From: Marinisporobacter balticus
GTDB lineage: Bacteria; Bacillota; Clostridia; Peptostreptococcales; Thermotaleaceae
Assembly (NCBI RefSeq): GCF_004345705.1
Contig: NZ_SLWV01000036.1
Span: forward strand, 1 to 32,135
Direction: 5' to 3'
Length of the DNA: 32,135 nt
The notes below the pieces were generated by a model, which saw only the letters and a program-made list of their open reading frames with translations, did not search any database and was not told where the DNA came from. This document shows positions 26,701 through 32,135 of the stretch, piece after piece. Numbering within the stretch: position 1 is the stretch's first letter; each line of letters begins with the position of its first letter. The position numbers and the translations under genes were made by a program.

Positions 26701-27150
26701 CCTATGATTAAAACAGAGGAAAAGGCTATCGCATTCATTGAAAAAGAAATCCGAAGGAAGCTTAAAATGAAGGGGTTAGTACTAAAGGATGTAAATATTG
26801 TTCGACAGATGGATAAAGACATAGAAGGATATTCTGACATTATTCCTGTAGGACTTAATAAATTAGGAGAATTCTATAGTAAATCCTCTGCCGTTGATGA
26901 GACTACTTTCATGGATTTAATCAAGCACGTTCGAAAACTCGTGAAAGAAATTAGCTATGAAATGCTAAAGGGAAACATTCAGATCGCACCTTGTAAAAAT
27001 GGAAAGCAAGCAGCTTGTGATTATTGTCCTTATAGAAGCATTTGTCAATTTGATAACTTACTAGAAAAAAATGAATACAATAATATGAAAAAACTTTCAG
27101 ATCAAGAGGTCATTGAAAGGATCAAAGATAAAGAAAACTTCAGTAAATAA
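23761..27150 (+). CDS. addB: ATP-dependent helicase/deoxyribonuclease subunit B (AddB)
   Basis: 1129 residues. Walker A near the N-terminus ('IFGRAGMGKTHSVLEEI'), then inactive-helicase-like domains with 'LILIVPEQFTLQAERDL' and 'EVLSFTRLAHKVL'. In the last third is a RecB-type nuclease: 'DIGDIFHQSMEKF', 'GRIDRVDLLED', 'VKIIDYKSGNKEFR' and 'YYGLQLQLMIYLD'. Four cysteines, one in 'EQFVNCPFAHFV' and three in 'ACDYCPYRSICQF' (C-x2-C-x5-C), match the iron-sulfur staple of AddB. With AddA it resects double-strand breaks up to Chi. TTG 23761 follows AAAGAGGTGA; GTG 23752 is inside the ribosome binding site. addA, normally next, is missing here and a terminator follows. Confidence 0.95.
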   Translation: MGIRYIFGRAGMGKTHSVLEEIKKSLEDTDHNRLILIVPEQFTLQAERDLIEKLDLPGIMDVEVLSFTRLAHKVLNEVGGITRIHINEQGKNMVLRKIIDEAEKDLSIYKKASQQDGFVSMFNELLCELKQHDVLPIDLLNTLDEIEKDGILYHKLKDIAHIYEQFETYLKGRYIDTEDYLNLLIEKMQDAEFLKDAEIWIDGFQSFTPQTYHIIEKIMTMAKQMTITFTMEFSAKSKDGDLFKISELTYQNINDITLKYGLPAEIIDLDKNKIEIQTKSSAIYHIEQEFYAYPYNKSDKELINMNIFAGLSLYTEIENVASKVVSFVRDKGYRWNDIAVVCNDLDHYGPMIKRVFEEYDIPYFLDQKRNIMHNPIIELILSALAAVYRGYKYEDVFRFFKTGFSGIADDSYEKLENYVLQYGVQGNKWKEPFAWGEEKNIDGLNQSREKFIEPMKKLEKKIKGKKTVGDITKGLYAYLQDIEVHEKLEKWIDVLREMGQYEYVNENTQIWNIVMEVFDQMVEIIGEQKITLKEYIRVLESGFSSLEVGIIPTTIDQVLVGNMQRSKSHDIKALFVVGVNDGILPSGKDDDGILSDEERISMKEKDITLGYDSQRKAYEEKFIIYTTFTKPSEYLWISYAMADQEGKAMRPSILIDRFKKIFTKLSIKSDVIHSMDQQKQLISTPKSTFKYLVENIRANVDGKTIEGLWWDVYSWYYQNEAWKQKREAVIEGFFHDNQVEYIESSNAKKLYDTPIKSSVSRLEQFVNCPFAHFVKYGLKPKERKMFEVKAPDIGDIFHQSMEKFTNKLKDENLNWRKLEKNQCDRMMEDVIEQIIPNYGNGVMLSTSRYKYLVTRLKRISKRAVWILTEHIRESGFEPMGYEVAFGMDQMYPPMEIELADGEKIYLEGRIDRVDLLEDGDDEYVKIIDYKSGNKEFRLSDVYYGLQLQLMIYLDAILKRKEDIPRKEKKPAGIFYFKIDDPMIKTEEKAIAFIEKEIRRKLKMKGLVLKDVNIVRQMDKDIEGYSDIIPVGLNKLGEFYSKSSAVDETTFMDLIKHVRKLVKEISYEMLKGNIQIAPCKNGKQAACDYCPYRSICQFDNLLEKNEYNNMKKLSDQEVIERIKDKENFSK

Positions 27151-27164
27151 GCTGGAGTTTTTTT
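27135..27164 (+). terminator. terminator immediately after addB
   Basis: AAACTTCAG and CTGGAGTTT pair (one wobble) around TAAATAAG, followed by seven T. The stem begins inside the last addB codons. Just after it a TGTGC/GCACA palindrome is seen at about 27164-27182. Confidence 0.75.
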
Positions 27165-27344
27165 GTGTGCACGAATGCACAAAAAATTTCCTGTTTTTTA
27201 AAATAGCATACTCTATTTAGGATTTGATTATGAGTAGAGCACTATTAGTAAAAGGAGTAGTATTTTTTGTGGTAGAAAGCATAAAATATAAACAAACGTA
27301 TGTTCGGTATATATTGGCGAAATGCTTGGAGACTTTAAGATTAA

Positions 27345-27375
27345 TTTACAAACTAAAGGAAAAAAATAGTATAAT
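27345..27375 (+). promoter_or_regulatory. candidate promoter of the integrase gene
   Basis: TTTACA at 27345-27350 and TATAAT at 27370-27375, 19 bases apart, lie 22 bases before the chosen start codon. The rest of 27165-27397 shows no gene. An open frame back to 27224 has no ribosome binding site and matches no domain. Confidence 0.45.
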
Positions 27376-27397
27376 TGGAAAGAAGGAATATAACAAA

Positions 27398-28486
27398 ATG
27401 AATGTGGAAGAAAGAAATGATCAACAAATTGCAGTCTATTTTGATTATAATAAAGAATTTGTAAAGAAAATAAGAAGAATAAAGGGAAGAGAATGGAAAT
27501 CAGATGAAAAGTGTTGGATCATACCGAATAATGATAAAAGCAAGCTAAAATTATTTAATCTTCTCAAAGATGAAGAAATGAATTGTAATTATTCAATTGA
27601 ACACATCCTTAAAGAATTGGAGGAATCATATAACTTTAATTTAAAGGACGTGGAAAATAAATTACATGAGCAACTAGTTTTAAAGGGGTTTAGTCCAAAG
27701 ACTATAAAAGCATATATAGGACACTCAAAAAGATTTTTAAAATTCTGTAATAAAATACTTGATCAATTGACAAAAGAAGATGTGGAGAAATATATGTATG
27801 TTTTGTTGTATGAGAGTAGTAATAGTCATTCATATGTAAATCAAGCATTAAGTTCTATCAAATTTTTATATAGATATGTACTTAGTAAAGGAAACATTTT
27901 ATATGAAATACCAAGGCCTAATAAGGAAAAGAAATTACCTGATATATTGAGTGAAAAAGAAGTGATAGATATTCTAAACTCAGTTGAGAACAAAAAACAC
28001 AAAGCCCTACTATTTGTCATATATTCAGCAGGTCTTAGATTAGGAGAAGTTATTAGATTAAAAGTAGATGATATAGATAGCGAGAGGATGATGATTCATA
28101 TAAGACAGGGGAAGGGGAGAAAGGATAGATATACGATATTATCTGATAATGCACTTAAAATGCTTAGAGAATATGCAAAGGAATATAGACTAAAGGACTG
28201 GCTTTTTCCAGGTGGTAATGAAGGCCAACATCTGCATGATAGATCAGTTCAGAAGATATTCAAAAGGGCATGTGAGAAAGCTAAAATGAAGAAAAATGCG
28301 ACTGTTCATACTTTAAGGCATTCATTTGCCACCCATCTGTTAGAAGGAGGTACAGATCTAAGATATATACAGGAATTACTAGGTCATAGCAGTTCAAAAA
28401 CGACAGAAATCTACACACATGTAAGTAAGAAAAGCATAAGAAAAATCGAAAGTCCATTAGATAGAATACTTAAGGGAAGGGATTAA
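27398..28486 (+). CDS. tyrosine recombinase/integron-like integrase (XerA/XerD type, no IntI insertion)
   Basis: 362 residues from ATG 27398, which has AGAAGGA 10 bases before it. Residues 1-60 form a small domain ('QQIAVYFDYNKEFVKKI', 'KCWIIPNN') seen in some XerA-like integrases and resembling HARP-type repeats. A SAM-like core-binding domain follows (about 85-180, 'LKGFSPKTIKAYIGHSKRFL'). The catalytic domain has Arg in 'SAGLRLGEVIRLKVDDID', Lys in 'IRQGKGRKDRYT', His-x-x-Arg in 'VHTLRHSFATHLLEGG', His in 'QELLGHSSSKTTEIYTHV' and the Tyr nucleophile in 'IYTHV'. Between 'LFP' and 'HTLRH' there are only 32 residues, as in XerD, so the extra helix diagnostic of IntI is absent. It lies directly before an attI-like site and a cassette array in the same direction, so it probably moves these cassettes. 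Confidence 0.85.
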   Translation: MNVEERNDQQIAVYFDYNKEFVKKIRRIKGREWKSDEKCWIIPNNDKSKLKLFNLLKDEEMNCNYSIEHILKELEESYNFNLKDVENKLHEQLVLKGFSPKTIKAYIGHSKRFLKFCNKILDQLTKEDVEKYMYVLLYESSNSHSYVNQALSSIKFLYRYVLSKGNILYEIPRPNKEKKLPDILSEKEVIDILNSVENKKHKALLFVIYSAGLRLGEVIRLKVDDIDSERMMIHIRQGKGRKDRYTILSDNALKMLREYAKEYRLKDWLFPGGNEGQHLHDRSVQKIFKRACEKAKMKKNATVHTLRHSFATHLLEGGTDLRYIQELLGHSSSKTTEIYTHVSKKSIRKIESPLDRILKGRD

Positions 28487-28489
28487 AAA

Positions 28490-28587
28490 ATAACAGAAAT
28501 AAGTAAATATTCATGAACCAGTTTCGCTAATCCATCCATATATAGATAAATAGCGAAACTGATTCGTGAAATGAGTAGTTATCTACA
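28490..28587 (+). other. attI-like integrase-proximal recombination site with hairpin
   Basis: The site ends in AGTAGTTATCTACA, where GTTATC (G at 28578) is the insertion point of the first cassette. Upstream, 20-base arms at 28510-28529 and 28551-28570 (TTCATGAACCAGTTTCGCTA against its near-complement, 18 of 20) form a hairpin with a 21-base loop. An AATAAC at 28489-28494 can act as the opposing R-box. The site therefore looks like an attC rather than a flat attI. A weak TATACT at 28595 might be a cassette promoter. Confidence 0.65.
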
Positions 28588-28657
28588 ATAGCAATATACT
28601 AAAAAGAAAATCAAAAAAAATAACACAAATAAATAGTAATTTAAAGGGGAGATAAAA

Positions 28658-29179
28658 ATGATTTTATTAGTGGTTGATACACAAAAATTAATAACAAACG
28701 AAAAATTATATAAATTTAATATGTTTGTATCTAATGTTGAAAAAATAATACATGAGGCGAGGACAAATAATATTGAAGTAATATATGTACGTCATGATGA
28801 TGGGATAGGAAGTGAATTAACAAAAGGAACTGATGGGTTTGAAATATATGAAAAATTTCAACCAATGAGTGAAGAAAAAATATTTAATAAAGAGGTTAAT
28901 AGTGCTTTTAAAGGGACTGGGTTATTAGAATATTTAATAGATAAAGGTGAAAAAGATATCATTGTTGTAGGGCTTCAAACAGATTATTGTATTGATGCTA
29001 CTATAAAATGTGGATTTGAACATGGGTTTAATATTATAGTTCCAGCGTATGCAAATACAACAGTTAATAATAAGTTTATGTCTTCAGAGCAAAGTTACAA
29101 ATATTACAATGAGTTTATGTGGAATTGTAGATACGCAGAATGTATTTCAGTGGATGAAACATTTAAAAGAATGAAATAG
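28658..29179 (+). CDS. isochorismatase-like cysteine hydrolase (cassette 1)
   Basis: 173 residues of the isochorismatase/nicotinamidase superfamily. The catalytic triad is visible: Asp in 'LLVVDTQKLI', Lys in 'KIFNKEVNSAF' and Cys in 'VGLQTDYCIDATIKCGFEHG', followed by the cis-peptide 'PAYANTTVN' region. Members hydrolyse small amides (nicotinamide, ureas) or isochorismate; the substrate is not evident. It starts at ATG 28658 after AAAGGGGAG. It is the only gene in the first cassette (28579-29293). Cysteine hydrolases of this type are common cargo of mobile cassettes. Confidence 0.9.
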   Translation: MILLVVDTQKLITNEKLYKFNMFVSNVEKIIHEARTNNIEVIYVRHDDGIGSELTKGTDGFEIYEKFQPMSEEKIFNKEVNSAFKGTGLLEYLIDKGEKDIIVVGLQTDYCIDATIKCGFEHGFNIIVPAYANTTVNNKFMSSEQSYKYYNEFMWNCRYAECISVDETFKRMK

Positions 29180-29226
29180 AGTTACTTAGAGGGGGACGGG
29201 TTATAGAGTGCTACTTCGGGAGCTAC

Positions 29227-29300
29227 TGTAGATAACATACTATCTTCAAACATTCCACGGAAGGCATGTGGAACGTCGTAACATAGCTGAACGTTATGTG
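29227..29300 (+). other. attC-like site A, end of cassette 1
   Basis: R-box TGTAGATAAC (29227-29236) is the exact reverse complement of the cassette 1 start GTTATCTACA at 28578. An imperfect stem follows (CTAT with ATAG, then TTCCAC with GTGGAA around GGAAGGCAT), and GAACGTTATGTG ends the site with the crossover at G29293. Spacers are 3 bases on the left and 6 on the right. Nearly identical to site D. Confidence 0.8.
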
Positions 29301-29345
29301 AAATTTTATGGTTTAGGATATGTTAGATATCAAGAGGGGGAAGGT

Positions 29346-29654
29346 ATGCGTAACGAAATGTTAAGAGCTATAATGTTAGGTGTTGGAGCAGGGGTTATAG
29401 ATATACTTCCAATGATATTAAAGAAAATGGATAGATTTTCTGTTATATCAGCTTTTATTCATTGGGTTGCTTTGGGAGTGATTATTTCATATTCAAGTGT
29501 TTTTGGTTTAACTGGGTGGAGCAATGGAGCTTTGATAGGATTACTTACGGGAGTTCCAGTAGCTATAATGGTTATGAAAGAAGATCAAAAATCGGTTCCA
29601 ATAATTATAGTAATGTCGTTAATTTTAGGAAGTATAGTTGGCTATTTAGCATAG
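29346..29654 (+). CDS. small integral membrane protein (cassette 2)
   Basis: 102 residues, almost wholly hydrophobic, with about four membrane segments ('AIMLGVGAGVIDILPMIL', 'SAFIHWVALGVIISYSSVFG', 'GALIGLLTGVPVAIMVM', 'IIVMSLILGSIVGYLA'). Similar small membrane proteins of unknown function occur in clostridia; I cannot name a family. ATG 29346 follows AGAGGGGGAAGG. The same frame is open upstream to 29268, but that part is the attC site and should not be translated. It forms a two-gene cassette with the next gene, 12 bases apart. Confidence 0.7.
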   Translation: MRNEMLRAIMLGVGAGVIDILPMILKKMDRFSVISAFIHWVALGVIISYSSVFGLTGWSNGALIGLLTGVPVAIMVMKEDQKSVPIIIVMSLILGSIVGYLA

Positions 29655-29666
29655 GGGGAGAAGACG

Positions 29667-30032
29667 ATGCCAAGTAAGAAATTATTGTATAGAGAAATTG
29701 AAAACGGAAGAATGTTGAAAAATAATGGTAGTTGGATGTATTGCAATCAATGCGATAATACTATTGGGTATTTATGTTATAGTACTTATCAAACTTTTGA
29801 ATTTAAATCCAAATGCTCATGTGGAAACGTTGCAAAATTTAAACTGGGTTATTTTGAGGATGAATATAAAAATTCTTGTAAAGATTTAAAACTTGTGAAA
29901 AACAGGTATTGCTGCCCTCATGATGATTCGCCTTTATTTTCTGTAGTAAATAAGAACATAGAGTCCTATTACTGCAAGGTTGTGTGCAATGAATGTAACA
30001 CATCTTACATAAGCGGAAATATGGATTTATAA
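29667..30032 (+). CDS. zinc-ribbon-like hypothetical protein (cassette 2)
   Basis: 121 residues with ten or so cysteines arranged as two probable zinc ribbons: 'MYCNQCDNTIGYLC' with 'KSKCSCGNVAKF', and 'RYCCPHDDSPLFS' with 'YYCKVVCNECNTSYIS'. It has no membrane segment or catalytic motif I recognise. Start ATG 29667 follows GGGGGAGAAG, 12 bases after the upstream stop. Metal binding is inferred from the paired CxxC motifs; function is unknown. Confidence 0.7.
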   Translation: MPSKKLLYREIENGRMLKNNGSWMYCNQCDNTIGYLCYSTYQTFEFKSKCSCGNVAKFKLGYFEDEYKNSCKDLKLVKNRYCCPHDDSPLFSVVNKNIESYYCKVVCNECNTSYISGNMDL

Positions 30033-30042
30033 ATCATAAAAC

Positions 30043-30127
30043 TTCACATAACAAAGGCTTTAGACGACATCGAAGCGTGTTTTTGGGGAGAGTCATTGAC
30101 GTCTCAAAGCCCCAAAACGTTAGATGC
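30043..30127 (+). other. attC-like site B, end of cassette 2
   Basis: R-box TTCACATAAC (30043-30052) exactly complements the cassette 2 start GTTATGTGAA at 29293. The stem GGCTTT-AGACG-AC pairs with GACGTCTCAAAGCC with one unpaired base (C30105), like the extrahelical base of attC sites but on the opposite arm. A 29-base loop follows the stem, and CCCCAAAACGTTAGATGC closes the site with the crossover at G30119. Confidence 0.8.
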
Positions 30128-30176
30128 CATATAAATAATTATAGATATTAGTTGTGAGTGAGAGGAGAGATGAAAA

Positions 30177-30653
30177 ATGAGAAACATAAATTTATTTCTA
30201 GTAATTATATTGATTGTTGAATTTTCAAAAACAGCAAGACATTATTTGGAATTTAAAAGATATAGTAGAAATAAAATTGATAGTTTTAAACATAAATCTG
30301 ATATGAGAAATGTTTCAATAGTTGTTTTGATTTTATCCATAATATTTAATATATGGGTATTATGTAATTGGATACAATACATGGTTGATGGAGTATTACT
30401 TATTATATATATAGCAATAAATACAATTAATTATTGGAGAAAAATAACAGTGTTTGAAGAAGGTATATACTTTAATGGGAGATTTACAAAATGGTGTAAT
30501 ATAAAATCGATTCGTGAATATGATAGAAACTCAATTAGAATAGATTTAAAAAATAATTGGCGTTTTATTAGAGTTATGAATAAAGTTAACAATAAATCTG
30601 AGCTATTGGAGTTATCAGAGAAATTTATTGAATTAGTTAATCACAATAATTAA
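30177..30653 (+). CDS. membrane protein with a small C-terminal PH-like/DUF5673-like domain (cassette 3)
   Basis: 158 residues: an N-terminal hydrophobic segment ('INLFLVIILIVEF'), two further membrane helices ('VSIVVLILSIIFNIWVLCNW', 'GVLLIIYIAINTIN') and a cytoplasmic tail with 'ITVFEEGIYFNGRFTKWCNI', 'IREYDRNSIRIDL' typical of small YcxB/DUF5673-type proteins. Role unknown. Start ATG 30177 follows GAGAGGAGAG. It is the sole gene of cassette 3 (30120-30738). Confidence 0.65.
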   Translation: MRNINLFLVIILIVEFSKTARHYLEFKRYSRNKIDSFKHKSDMRNVSIVVLILSIIFNIWVLCNWIQYMVDGVLLIIYIAINTINYWRKITVFEEGIYFNGRFTKWCNIKSIREYDRNSIRIDLKNNWRFIRVMNKVNNKSELLELSEKFIELVNHNN

Positions 30654-30672
30654 TAGAAATTTTTATATTACA

Positions 30673-30746
30673 GCATCTAACATACAGTGCACACTATCCT
30701 ACACAAAACCTCGTAGGACACAGTGAACTGTAAAACCGTTATATGC
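30673..30746 (+). other. attC-like site C, end of cassette 3
   Basis: R-box GCATCTAAC (30673-30681) exactly complements the cassette 3 start GTTAGATGC at 30119. The stem TACAGT with ACTGTA, then TCCTAC with GTAGGA around ACAAAACCTC, pairs 16 of 20 positions. AAAACCGTTATATGC closes the site with the crossover at G30738. The sequence is unrelated to A, B and D although the plan is the same. Confidence 0.8.
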
Positions 30747-30775
30747 AATTTTAAAAATATGATGAGAGGTGAAAA

Positions 30776-31819
30776 ATGGAAGAAGAGAAAAAAACAATTA
30801 AAAGAGGTATGTTAATATTTTATTGCTTTGTCTTATTGCATGCGATAGGGGTAATCAAGTTAAATGTTAATATATTTCAAACATTTCATGAGAAGTATTA
30901 TGACTTTAAAATTAAGAATGTAAAAAAACTACATCTATCAAATGATAAGAAAATGGGTAATATTGAAGGAAATATAAATAATTATGGGCATGCAGTAGAA
31001 AATGATGAATATATTTTTTACTTGAAAGATAATTTATGGCTATATCGTTCTGATAAAGAATTCAAAAATGGAAAAACCTTAGTAAGACAAGGATCAGGAA
31101 ATGGCATTTGTCACCTTAATATTATAGGAGATTACTTGCTTTATATGCAGGGGGACAATTTAATAAGAAGAAAGATTGATGGAAGTGAAGTATCTAAAGT
31201 GCCGATGATGGATTTTACAATAGATCCCCATGTTATAGGTGATTGGATATACTTTATTAAAGTGTCTAAGAATAACTCAGGTATATGTAAAATGACTATT
31301 AATGGAGAAAATTTTAAAAAAATAAGTAATGTAGAGACTTATGATATGGCTTTATATAATGGGAAAATATATTATAGCTTTGAATATGATAAAACAAGAT
31401 ATTTAAATTGTATGGACTTAGATGGTAATAATAAAAAGGTTATTGTAAATGTTCAAACTAGGGATATGATTATAGAAGATAATTATATTTATTATGTAGA
31501 TGAAAAAGATTATAAATTGTATAAATTGAACTTAAAGAATAAATATATACAATTACTTGTGGATGAAAAAGTATCAAAATTCTGTAAAAATGATATTTGG
31601 ATTTATTATTCTAAATATGGAAAACAACCTCTTGATGAAGGAGAAGGGCTATATAAGATTGATGAAAACGGAATAGATATGAAAAAAATTAATGATGATC
31701 GAGACGTTGAGAATTTAAGTGTCATTGGTAAATGGATTATGTATATGTCATCAGAAGATAGGGAATATCCAACATTAAAGAGAATTTCTAAAAATGATGA
31801 AATAATTCCTATGAATTAA
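30776..31819 (+). CDS. membrane-anchored DUF5050-like beta-propeller protein (cassette 4)
   Basis: 347 residues with an N-terminal signal anchor ('GMLIFYCFVLLHAIGVIKL'). Six or so repeats follow of the kind 'IYY....Y.LYK...DG' (for example 'YIFYLKDNLWLYRSD', 'YLLYMQGDNLIRRKIDGSEV', 'WIYFIKVSKNNSGICKMTIN', 'NYIYYVDEKDYKLYKLN', 'WIYYSKYGKQPLDEGEGLYK'), as in DUF5050/prolow-density-lipoprotein-receptor-like propellers of clostridial envelopes. It is probably displayed outside the membrane; the ligand is unknown. Start ATG 30776 follows GAGAGGTG. Sole gene of cassette 4 (30739-31890). Confidence 0.75.
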   Translation: MEEEKKTIKRGMLIFYCFVLLHAIGVIKLNVNIFQTFHEKYYDFKIKNVKKLHLSNDKKMGNIEGNINNYGHAVENDEYIFYLKDNLWLYRSDKEFKNGKTLVRQGSGNGICHLNIIGDYLLYMQGDNLIRRKIDGSEVSKVPMMDFTIDPHVIGDWIYFIKVSKNNSGICKMTINGENFKKISNVETYDMALYNGKIYYSFEYDKTRYLNCMDLDGNNKKVIVNVQTRDMIIEDNYIYYVDEKDYKLYKLNLKNKYIQLLVDEKVSKFCKNDIWIYYSKYGKQPLDEGEGLYKIDENGIDMKKINDDRDVENLSVIGKWIMYMSSEDREYPTLKRISKNDEIIPMN

Positions 31820-31823
31820 AACA

Positions 31824-31897
31824 GCATATAACATACTATTTTCAAACATTCCACAAAAACCATGTGGAACGTCGCAACATAGCAAGAACGTTAGACG
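31824..31897 (+). other. attC-like site D, end of cassette 4
   Basis: R-box GCATATAAC (31824-31832) exactly complements the cassette 4 start GTTATATGC at 30738. The stem and loop repeat site A almost base for base (ACATACTAT, CAAACATTCCAC, CATGTGGAACGTCG, AACATAGC), ending GAACGTTAGACG with the crossover at G31890. Confidence 0.8.
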
Positions 31898-31982
31898 AAA
31901 TACTGTTGCGGAAATGTTTAGCCTGTCTAAGGTTAGTAATACTAAGTGCTGCGCAATATAATATTTTGAAGGGATTAATACA

Positions 31983-32135
31983 ATGAAAAATTTCAAGTTA
32001 CTAATTGTGATGCTATTAATTTTACCTGGGTTAGTTGGATATGTATGAAGAAAGATAAAACTAGTGAACTAGAATCTGTCAAACTGATTTCAGATGAAAT
32101 TGAGATTGTAATAGAAGGTAAAGTGAATGAGGATT
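31983..32135 (+). pseudogene. lipoprotein gene frameshifted at the lipobox (cassette 5, runs off the window)
   Basis: ATG 31983, behind GAAGGGA, encodes a signal peptide 'MKNFKLLIVMLLILPGLVG', but then reads into a stop at 32046. Leaving out two bases (AT at 32041-32042) gives L-V-G-C followed by 'MKKDKTSELESVKLISDE' in an open frame to the window end, a perfect lipobox. This suggests a two-base insertion inactivating a lipoprotein; a sequencing error is possible. The cassette starts at 31891. Confidence 0.55.

Noticed and set aside
27224..27397. N-terminal extension of the integrase frame back to 27224
   Set aside because: There is no ribosome binding site at TTG 27224 or ATG 27230, the 58 residues fit no domain, and a promoter-like TATAAT and AGAAGGA lie inside; the start at 27398 is better.
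29462..29677. Overlapping open frame inside the small membrane protein gene of cassette 2
   Set aside because: It is out of frame with the hydrophobic protein, lacks a ribosome binding site and its product is of random composition.
30043..30127. Reading the cassette-end hairpins as simple terminators
   Set aside because: They have no T runs, they are bounded by complementary GTTA boxes, and those boxes match the start of the same cassette rather than local sequence.

Overview
The window is AT-rich, low-GC Gram-positive DNA. Strong AGGAGG-type ribosome binding sites, GTG/TTG starts, an AddB-type helicase-nuclease subunit, CheV and a malate/2HCT locus point to an anaerobic, motile member of the Clostridia. 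No rRNA, tRNA or CRISPR was seen, so genus is not assignable.

Region 1 (1-6670) is an effector module of a contractile injection (type VI-like/phage-tail-like) system. It holds the C-terminal remnant of a VgrG/gpV-type spike, a DcrB/DUF1795-like putative effector chaperone, a pentapeptide-repeat protein, a large toxin with a lysine-rich N-terminus and its probable immunity gene. A second, start-less 'orphan' toxin cassette follows: it repeats about 190 bp of the first toxin gene and then encodes a WHH-type HNH nuclease tip paired with a SUKH immunity protein. The arrangement resembles the silent toxin-immunity cassettes of CDI, Rhs and Maf loci.

Region 2 (6671-9923) is a scrap yard of IS6-family elements: one intact copy, a second copy that lost its start codon, and several nested end fragments. 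It also holds an Rpn-family nuclease gene and an intergenic stretch with a tiny possible spike-tip remnant.

Region 3 (10094-27164) is ordinary chromosome: two secreted or membrane-anchored phosphoesterase-type hydrolases; a CitA/DcuS-type two-component system with malic enzyme and a 2-hydroxycarboxylate transporter (malate or citrate uptake and oxidation); a convergent aconitase-isocitrate dehydrogenase-citrate synthase operon making 2-oxoglutarate; cheV; a LUD-domain protein; and addB, closed by a terminator with no addA behind it.

Region 4 (27345-32135) is the most unusual part: an integron-like cassette array. A tyrosine recombinase of the XerA/XerD type, lacking the insertion that defines IntI integrases, is followed by a hairpin-bearing attI-like site. 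At least five gene cassettes come next, all in the same direction, separated by four attC-like hairpins (29227, 30043, 30673, 31824). For each of the four complete cassettes, the 9-10 bases at its start (from GTTA) are the exact reverse complement of the last bases before its own attC stem. This is what circular-cassette integration predicts. Cargo: an isochorismatase-like hydrolase, a small membrane protein plus a zinc-ribbon protein, a membrane protein, a DUF5050-like propeller protein, and a lipoprotein gene with a frameshift at its lipobox.
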